From Pseudoscleropodium purum (taxonomy: Eukaryota; Streptophyta; Bryopsida; Hypnales; Brachytheciaceae), in assembly GCA_963969395.1 (NCBI GenBank), contig OZ017803.1, forward strand, positions 20,088,001-20,152,000: a DNA stretch of 64,000 nucleotides, given 5' to 3'. The notes below the pieces were generated by a model. That model saw only the letters and a program-made list of their open reading frames with translations. It did not search any database and was not told the origin of the DNA. Below, piece after piece: positions 56,002 to 64,000 of the stretch (position 1 is the first letter of the stretch; every line of letters starts with the position of its first letter). A program made the position numbers and the translations under genes.

Positions 56002-57205
56002 AACTCAAAGGCTTTGAAATCCATCCTCTAGTTGTTGGGATTGTTGTATTCGTTAAATTAGGATTTTTGCATGAATTTGGAACTTCATAGATTTTAGTGT
56101 GACCAACCTTGAATACTTTGAATATCCTACATTTAGCAAATTTTTATTTTAGAAATAGCCTCTACATATGCATTGTCGTATGTATATACAAGGCATGGTC
56201 GTAGTATAGAGTTTACCCTATGATTCAAAGGAGGAAGGATCCAAATATGCTATATATTATATTCAAATTGAAGAAGGCTCAATTAGGTTTTGGAACTATG
56301 AGGTCCTAAATTAACAAATGATGTGTATGTGCATTCAACCTAATGCATTTTAAAGCCTATGAGGAATAAAACAATGAGCGAATTATGAGGAATTTGGATT
56401 TTTTTATAGACAAGGAAATGGAACTAACAACACATTCTTAACCAAAATAAGCTCTATTGGTTATTGTATCATATTTCTTTCTAATCTCTGTATCAAATTC
56501 TTCTTGATCAAACTTCAATGTACGTGGTCAAAATTGTCTTCTTTGTAATGAAACTCAAGAGGTGATCAAAGTTTTCTTTTCAACAACCAAGTGTCGTAAA
56601 TGCAAAAGATTGAACTTGTTACAAACTTTTCACTAAATTTGCAATCACAATTAGGAACTGGCAATCTTTCTTGATAGTTTATTTGGTTTCTAAGGTAGTG
56701 AAGATGCATTCAAGACAAATAAAGAGCACCACTAGGTATTTGAAATCACATTTTATTCTAATCTTTGATCTATTAAATATATACATACATTATTGACGAA
56801 TTGGTTAGTACATATTTGAAAGTTGCAATAAACAATCATTAGCTTCCAAAGTGCAATTTTTTATTTTTACTCAAACACTTAAGTGTTAAGATTATTAAAT
56901 AGACATGCAAGAATACAACTATATTCAAAATGGTAACAAATAGTAGCACCTCCTCAAAGAGATGCAACTTGCTTTGTGCAAGGTCATGTTGTACCTTGTC
57001 AAGTCCTCCATTAGCAATTGTGACCAATAAATTTGCCTCATTATCACAACTACAAATGAAGGTGGTTCGAGGCACTCTTTTTAAGACTTTCTTGTTTGTA
57101 TTTTTTTTTTAAATGTTTTAAGAGATGATTGTCATCATGTCTTTAAGCACCACACTTGCATGTGCCATTTAACCTTGAAACACCAAGCTAGTCACTACGG
57201 AAATC
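56002..57205. other. AT-rich intergenic, no gene seen
   Basis: Overlapping short frames near 56839-57112 are unrecognised. Confidence 0.5.
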
Positions 57206-57210
57206 ATCTT

Positions 57211-57410
57211 GTTTGGTATTGTATGAATCATTTGCTAAAAAAACAAAACCCAAGACCACTCATTGGAGCTCAAACTATTATGCAAGACATAATTCCTCTT
57301 TCCACACCAAATTTCAAAGATGAACATTTACACTTCTCTCTTACATAGAAGGATTTTGTGTTAACCATCAGACACTACATTAGTGTCCACAGCGACATTA
57401 TTTACAAGGC
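57211..57410. repeat. Dispersed repeat, partner of 6590-6770
   Basis: TATTGTATGAATCATTTGC, AAACAAAACCCAAGA, CATTGGAGCTCAAACTA, AAAGATGAACATTT, CATCAGACACTACATTAGTG follow the order of the earlier copy. Confidence 0.6.
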
Positions 57411-57662
57411 TAATGCTAACAACTACACTATGCTCAATTGTAATTAGTGTCAATAATAGGTGCGCTAATACTCAATTGTAACCTTTCCTTTCTAGTCCAG
57501 CCAAATTCGGGGTCCTCCAAATGGGAAGAAGCCATTGCGACGTCCTCGATCCTCCCGCGGCCGTCCACAACTCCTCTTCGATGACGATGCGTGCGGTAAG
57601 TTCGCCAAACTTCCATGATCTGTCCGACACGGCGCTCCCGAGCTTGCTTGAGCTTGCTTGTA

Positions 57663-58062
57663 CTGATGAATGTTAGTACTCTCCGCATTTTGCAATGAAT
57701 TACTGTATTCCTTTCATTAACTGAACGTATGGTAGCACCCAACTGAAGCAAGAGCAAAAGTTTGGGTGAGAACGTCGTTTGTTTGTTCGTGTGTTTGGTA
57801 GATGCTCCCGATGCCAAGAGCATTTTGTTCTTTCAGGTTGTTTAGAAGGAAGAATAAGTACCAGCTGATGAATGTCAGTACTCTCCGCATTTTGCAATGA
57901 ATTTCTGTTCTCCTTTCATTAACTGAAGGTATGGTAGCACCCAACTGAAACAAGAGCAAAGGCTTGGGTGAGAACGTCGGTTGTTTGTTTGTTTGTTTGG
58001 TATATGCTCCTGATGCCAAGAGCATTTTGTTCTTTCAGGTTGTTCCGAAGGAAGATAAGTAC
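57663..58062. repeat. Tandem duplication, two units of about 202 bp
   Basis: CTGATGAATGT-AGTACTCTCC starts at 57663 and again at 57865. Both units continue GCATTTTGCAATGAAT, TTTCATTAACTGAA-GTATGG, TAGCACCCAACTGAA, GGTGAGAACGTCG, TTTGTTTG, GATGCCAAGAGCATTTTG, TTCTTTCAGGTTG, GGAAGA-TAAGTAC. Identity is high, so the duplication is fairly recent. The open frames within it are not recognisable. Confidence 0.92.
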
Positions 58063-58069
58063 AGACAGA

Positions 58070-58730
58070 CAGCAATGAAGTGCACTTTGTAAGGAGCTCC
58101 CAGAAAATCTGCCGCGTGGCAATCATGGAAACTGCAAATCTGGGAGAAGAGCTACAGGAAGTAGAGTCTCCCATAACGCAACCCTGAATTGACGGGTCCA
58201 GGACGGACGGACCACCGCATTCAACTGTGAACCATCAGTGGCGACTGCTTATGAATGGAAATTGTTTATACTGTATTTAGTTGTTTTGTTTTTTGTTGTT
58301 TTTTGGAACCATATGGCCTGCTGTTAGGACAGACCTTATTATACACGTAGAATCTCTCTTACTGCATGTTACCAGGAATATGCACTATGAGAGGTATGCA
58401 ATTAGAGAGTTCATAGGAACACATGTCTCTTCCTCTTGATTGCATGCACAGGCCCACCTACTCTTTGCTAACTCTCTTGTTGCATTTTGCATTAAGAAAG
58501 GTTCTACCTCTATTCAGTTTTCATGAGAGATAATCACTTGCCTTCTTCAAGATATCATTTTTTTCATAATGAAGTTGAGCCACAAAATTGATTTTGGAGA
58601 CATATATAATTGATTTTGGAGATCTACATAATTGATTTTGGAGATGTAGATAGAGTGAAGATGGCACTTCAATGCTCACCTCAAATTTTTTTTAGAAGGA
58701 CATAGAATCCACTATGTAAGACAAATTAAA
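58070..58730. other. Intergenic, no supported gene
   Basis: Contains a short three-fold repeat, TAATTGATTTTGGAGA, near 58608-58645. Confidence 0.5.
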
Positions 58731-58734
58731 GTGC

Positions 58735-58850
58735 AAAAGTTCATCCTTGGAATTTTGTGTGGACAAGGGAGGTCTTGCTTAGCAGTTTGACTCCAATGAA
58801 TGATTTTGGATTTTCTTAAGCAAACAATTCACATGGGACCCAAAATGCCA
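58735..58850. mobile_element. TTAA-type short MITE family, internal fragment
   Basis: GTTCATCCTTGGAATTTTGTG, AAGGGAGGTCTTGC, CAGTTTGACTCCAATGA, AAGCAAACAATTCACA match 28700-28855 closely. Termini not found. Confidence 0.5.
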
Positions 58851-58859
58851 ATTTCCACA

Positions 58860-60220
58860 ATGACCAAAGTGTCCTTCTCGTGCCTCAAAAATAATCTTTT
58901 TTGAATTTGAGACCAACTAATGAAATGAAGGTTATCAAATCTAGTTTCTACTCCCTATTGAAAATATGAAAAAATCCAAATAAATAAATATTTAATTTCA
59001 CTTTGAACTTTGGGCCTATAACCACATTATATTATTTTTAAATTATAGAATGAAATGGAATTTGGGCTAACATTAAGATGAATTATATTATACCATATAC
59101 TCAAGGTGATAATTTGGGATTTTAAAATGTATATTTTGTATTTGATATGAATGTTTGTTTTTTTTTTCTTCAAAAATATAAAGTGATTTCAAAATTTCAC
59201 AAAAATTTAATTAGGTGCAAGGAGGTATAAGTTGCCAAAAATATACTAGAAAATAAGTTTTTGTGATCTATATTTTATTAGCATATTCTTCTCTAGATAC
59301 CACAAGGAAGGAAATTCAAACATCATAAGTTGCAAATGTATTTGTGCAATCCCAAAAAATATTGAATGGATTATGTTTTTTCTCATCACAAAATACGTCT
59401 CTAAGGTCATCCAAATGTTGTAGATGACTAGAGAAAACAAATATATAAAAGCTTGCCATCATATATTGTCTTGATTTTCATTGTACAATATTTAACATGT
59501 TCTTGATAAAGAAATTGAAATATGGATTTTGAAAATCTACCAATTCAAATGTGGGAAAGTAATCATTTTTAGACTTCATCTTTGTATTATTGCAATTTGT
59601 ATATATGGCTTTGAAATATCAAAATCAAACTTTATTGTCTCTCAATCATGTCGGGCACACAAATTCTCTTGATGAAAAGTCCTTACATTGATAATCTTGT
59701 GAATGTCTAAATATTTCATTGCTATTGCTATTCTAAAGCATCTAAAAGAGAGTAAGATAATTACAAAAATTATAGAGGATTTTATTTCCCATTTTTCCAA
59801 GGTAGTGAACTTCAGATATTTCACTAGAGTGATGAATGTATGTATATCTTTAAATAAATATAAAATATGGACAAAATTTCATTTACTCATTCAAAGGTAT
59901 GATCCATCAATGACTAAGGTATATGCACCTACAATCATGACTATCCAAAATGCAACACTTACATTTGAACCTTGAAAGCAACACTATAACCTACATATTG
60001 ATGACACCCTAAACTATGTGTATAATCAAAAAAAGATGAAAGTCTAGGAGAGCCTAAAGTCAATCTCTAATACACCTACATACAATACTTTAAAATTTTA
60101 TAACTTAGTCATACGATGTCCAAATAATGCATCCTAAAGTGCATTAGAATCCTCTTTCAATTACCCACAAGATCCAGTATAACTAATTTACAATTTATAA
60201 GTACACTCATTTTGTATCAC
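58860..60220. other. AT-rich intergenic, no supported gene
   Basis: Short frames at 59246-59440 (minus) and 59703-59975 (plus) show no recognisable domain. Confidence 0.4.
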
Positions 60221-60226
60221 ATATAA

Positions 60227-60626
60227 GGTGGAGGCACCAATTACCAACCACGCCTAGTACCCAACATGAAAGGGGTATTAATTCCAACCTTAGGTCGGAT
60301 CTACTGGACCAAAATCTTGAAATTTTATTTTTTTGTCCTTTTTAAGTTTGCAACTAATAAGGTTATGACACATTACCTGTAGTAATGAGCAAGAAAGTAT
60401 TGTCTAAAATGATCAGAATTAGAAGACTCTAGACATTGCTTATAATGGGTCAAGAATTCTTTTGCCTCCCTAAATGCATTGTAATTTCAATTTTCTGAAT
60501 AAGATTTTGAAAATTCAACAATCCTCGTATTTTCTATCTTCCTATATGGGAAAAATATCCACCAACTCATACTACTCAGAATCTACTCCCCAATTGCTTA
60601 TTTGGTTGGTTATTGGTGCTTCCACA
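60227..60626. mobile_element. MITE, AGGTAGA family, copy 4
   Basis: Left GGTGGAGGCACCAATTACC and right GGTTATTGGTGCTTCCAC form the clearest inverted repeat of the family (about 22 bases). Interior blocks match 7156 and 10081 (CAACTAATAAGGTTATGA, GTAGTAATGAG, AATGATCAGAATTAGAAGAC). TTA follows the right end; the left flank is TAA. Confidence 0.8.
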
Positions 60627-60729
60627 TTAGGTGCACTTCTTTAATCAAAATGCCTGATCATTCCACACAAGACAAACTTAGCCGTGCAGGGAGTTTGTGC
60701 AAATCTGCAGTCACTCCAAGGTTGTTTAA

Positions 60730-60903
60730 CCCTTGAACACCGAAGTAGAAGATTTGTGTCCGATGGATGACATGGAATCGAACTGTGTAGACTTCTACAG
60801 TAGTTTGACTTTCAATGACTACTTTTACAATTTTGGAGGCTAGTGATTCTCTCTGTAATAGAGAAGAATGAATTTGAGGGTCACCCCTTTGGTGTTTTAA
60901 GGG
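60730..60903. mobile_element. TTAA-flanked short MITE, CCCTTGAACACC family, complete copy (174 bp)
   Basis: Left CCCTTGAACACCGAAG and right CTTTGGTGTTTTAAGGG are inverted, flanked by TTAA at 60726-60729 and 60904-60907. It is the only complete member of this short family in the window. Confidence 0.82.
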
Positions 60904-60909
60904 TTAAGA

Positions 60910-61400
60910 ATCTTTCAGTGTTGAAGGAGGCATAATTCAATGCTTTTTTTTACATTGGAGTTTTGTCATTTACAATGGAAATTATATGAACTTCATTTGG
61001 GTCTGTCTGAAACTGGAAGCAGAGAGTTACACATCTTTGTCTGATTGACTTCTTCGAATCTCAGTCTGGAGGGACTTCGAGAATCTTGTTCGATGACGGA
61101 CGAAGTCCAAAAGCCAACACACTGTTATGATACTGCTTTTGCAAGTCCCAAGGCGGTGATCCACGATCGAAAAGGAAGAACCAAGTTACAATGTTACGGA
61201 GTACATTGAAAGGATTATTGAAGCATGTGCAAACTCCTCCTTATCAGATCTATTTTCAAGACCACCCTAATTACTGTTGGAGAAAAAAACTTTGCAGACT
61301 GACATGAACTCAAAAAAACTTGAGAAAACGACTGAGTTTGAGAATGTACACCATCTCAACAGTAGAACTCGTGTTGAGCTGAGGTCAACTACCAATAACA
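60910..61400. other. Intergenic, no supported gene
   Basis: Moderate GC near 61000-61200, no frame of note. Confidence 0.45.
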
Positions 61401-61408
61401 TTTTTGAA

Positions 61409-61685
61409 TAAGGTAGGTACTCCCAAAACCGACACTTTTTTGCTACTGAGCCTATTTTCTATTATTAGAGTGGTCAGATTTTCATATGTTCTTGTTGGCA
61501 AGTGAAAGGAGGTTCCAACACACCAGAGAACATGGCATTTGGATATTGTATGCGAAAGTTATTAAGGAACAAAGTTTGGTTTTAAAAGGGTTTCTTCTAC
61601 GTAGGTACAAAACTGACTTTGGAGATGTACACATAATATAGATGGTGGTTTGAGATTAGTGGCACATTTGGGTGTACCTACCTTA
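61409..61685. mobile_element. MITE, TAAGGTAGGTAC inverted-repeat family
   Basis: Left TAAGGTAGGTACTCCCAAAA and right TTTGGGTGTACCTACCTTA pair over about 19 bases. The terminal TAAGGTA is shared with the 55709 element and close to the AGGTAGA family. Confidence 0.75.
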
Positions 61686-61689
61686 CTTA

Positions 61690-64000
61690 CAATTTGCACA
61701 TTCTATTCAAATACAGAAATGCTAGTACTTTGATGCATTGCAATTAATCTTCTTCATTTTGCTTACAAGAATGAAGCCATTTTCATAAAATATTCTAGCA
61801 ACCCTGATATTGATATTGATCTCCAATGTTCAAAATTTCAAGAAATTCAAACATAGAGTATAAAATAATTTTGAGAGTGTGATTATGAATTATGTATTGT
61901 TTGCACATTAGAAAGTATGAAAATGTTCAATGTTTTTGTTTATTGGGGGGGTAGCTTTTATGAGTACCATTTAGTATTATCACCTCAAGCATTAGGAATA
62001 ACCTCATTCATAGAAGCATTGCAAAAATGAGAAAATCAAGCATGCATTTTGGACCTCCTTTCTCATATATATTGAATTGCAGCCACCATGTTTCCATATT
62101 TCTTGGTGGATATTTTTTTTGAATGTGGTCTTTTATTATTTTTCATCAATTTTCGATGGTATTCAAACCTAACAAGTTTGGTTGCCAATTAATTATTAAT
62201 ATGAATGCAATGATGCAATATAATAGTTGTCACTTGAATATAACTCACATCTCTAATCACTTATGCAATTGCTTGGAGAGTGTATATAAGAATCAATTAT
62301 AATGTATTCATACGAAGTTGACCAAACAACATAGTCTATTGAAGGGTGCATTAGGAATGTTCATACTATTATTGTTAAATACTATTCATACAAAATATCA
62401 TCAATGTTAAGCATGCGATCACCTTTCCATCCATACTTTACATTTTCATCCATTTAGTGCACACATGAAGACAAATTGGTTGTAAATGGTCATTGTTGCA
62501 AATTTTGCAATAAAATGTACCAATATTTATGTTTATTTCCATTCTAATAAGAATCTATATTCAATATTTAAAGTGTCCCTTTTAGGTAAGACTACCATAT
62601 ATATCTTCCATTTCCAAAAAACTTTCTCTAAATAAGTGAAGCTTGCCAACTTTAGTGTAACTTCACAATAGGACCAAGATTTTTACTATTGATTTATGTG
62701 CTATATCAAAGTTGTTTTAAAAGTCAATTTATGAAATTAAAAATTTTAATCCTATTAAAAAATTACATGTCCTATACTAATTTTCAAAATTTGGAATGTT
62801 TAGTTAAAATTAAAAAAGTACATAGCATATCAACAAAAAGAAAAAAATTCAAAGATTTTCTACTTTCGAAGTTCACAGTTATGAAATTTCAAAGTAGTGT
62901 GACATTAGACTCTCTTATTCAACTCTCAAATTGTGATTGTGTATCTCTTGTATCATCAATATCTCATTTTTAGTATTGCATTTTGATCCAAATTGAATTG
63001 TTGCATTTGATTAGTCATGATAATGAGTGCACATATCTTAGCATATGCATGTTTGAGTCTCATATTCAACTATCACTACTACCATGTAAATCTATACTCA
63101 TTATATTGATTGAATAAATTGGACTATTAAAATGTATATATACCTATGATTGCAATTATTGCAATTCAACAAATATTAATGGAAACTTAAATGAAAGAAT
63201 AATGTGCATATTTTAGCAATTACTTAGAGAAAGAAAATTGAATTTTTGCCTTAAACATGAGACGAAGTTGAAAGGAAAGCAAGGGATCCATTTTTAAAGA
63301 ACCTTAAGGATAATATATCATATCATTTTTTGGTCTTCAATTGTAGTCCTATTATTTGATATCATTTTCTTTGTCTCCAAAAGATGAATCTATCTAGTTA
63401 TGTTTTGTATTTTGAATTACAATATTTACATGTGGTTTTGGTATTGAAAAGTTTGTTAGAATTTTTATACAAGAGCTTTGAAGTTGTTGTATGGAGAGGG
63501 AAAACTTGTCATTAATTGATTGGTCAATTGAAAAGCTTTGTGATGCCTCTTAGTATACGAAAAATTCTCAATATTGAAGTTTGGATTGCTTTGCAAGGGC
63601 CTAAAGTGCCATTAAAGAACATAGATTGAAAGCTTTGGCTTAGAAAATGAAAAGTTATTTACTATTAGAGTTCAATGTAGGAAAACACTAATAATTGGCA
63701 ATATATTCATCTATAATTAAAGCATAGACTTATAGAATACAAGACACTAAGCACCAAAATAGTGGATTCAGACAATGATAATTATTTAATGACTTCTCTC
63801 TCAATGTCTTCCTTAATTTATTGATGTTACATCATGCCTTCCTATCTATTTGCCATATTTCAGGTATTATAATATAACACAATTGATAATGGGTGATCAT
63901 AACTTAAAAATGGTGGGGCTATGAAAAGTCTTAAGCAATCAATAGTTATCATTCATTCTTTTAGAAAATCTTTGCATCATCAATATTTGATTTTCTATTA
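61690..64000. other. AT-rich intergenic to window end, no supported gene
   Basis: The longest frame, 62689-62973 (plus, 94 codons), is Lys/Ile/Phe-rich and unrecognised. No transposon termini noted. Confidence 0.5.

Noticed and set aside
61409..61685. TTA target duplication for the TAAGGTAGGTAC element
   Set aside because: The flanking TAA and TTA are inverted rather than direct, so they can equally be part of the terminal repeat.

Overview
This is nuclear DNA of a land plant. The evidence is spliceosomal introns with GT..AG borders, a plant-type monosaccharide/H+ symporter (STP family), a Bet v 1 family protein, an ankyrin-PGG membrane protein relic, a Ty1/copia element primed by initiator-Met tRNA, and a very dense load of plant-type DNA-transposon derivatives. 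No bacterial, organellar, CRISPR or rRNA features were seen. I cannot name the species. Genes are GC-rich islands in AT-rich, repeat-filled DNA, which fits several large plant genomes, including seedless ones.

Layout. 1-3.4 kb: an intact three-exon STP sugar transporter on the minus strand (887-3361). Two decayed tandem copies of its terminal exon lie downstream, and a three-unit tandem repeat lies in its second intron. 3.4-25.3 kb: gene-poor, AT-rich DNA with many short transposon relics. The densest cluster is 9.2-11.0 kb, where several MITEs (one nested in a Stowaway-type element) lie next to a run of SINE/LINE-like tails. 25.7-26.9 kb: an intact two-exon Bet v 1 family gene on the minus strand with a TATA box. 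27-28.5 kb: higher-GC DNA with no gene I can support. 28.9-35.8 kb: one complete but coding-dead copia retrotransposon with matching LTRs and a perfect 5-bp target duplication, itself carrying a MITE. 36-44 kb: more MITEs, including a CACTA-type foldback, and a GC-rich island at 42.8-43.5 kb. 44.7-47.1 kb: an ankyrin-repeat/PGG gene broken by two frameshifts, a stop, and a 330-bp hAT-type insertion with a perfect 8-bp target duplication. 47-51.2 kb: more TTAA-flanked MITEs. 52.6-55.6 kb: higher-GC DNA with minus-strand reading-frame fragments that look like exons or a decayed gene, product unknown. 55.7-64 kb: repeats, a 200-bp tandem duplication and AT-rich DNA.

The only apparently functional protein genes are the sugar transporter and the Bet v 1 gene; nothing suggests they work together. 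The most distinctive signal is a set of non-coding inverted-repeat elements with termini CCCCTAAA or CCCTT, usually inserted at TTAA. This is the target-site behaviour of piggyBac-type transposons. No transposase for them is present in the window. All calls come from reading the sequence; no alignment or database search was possible.
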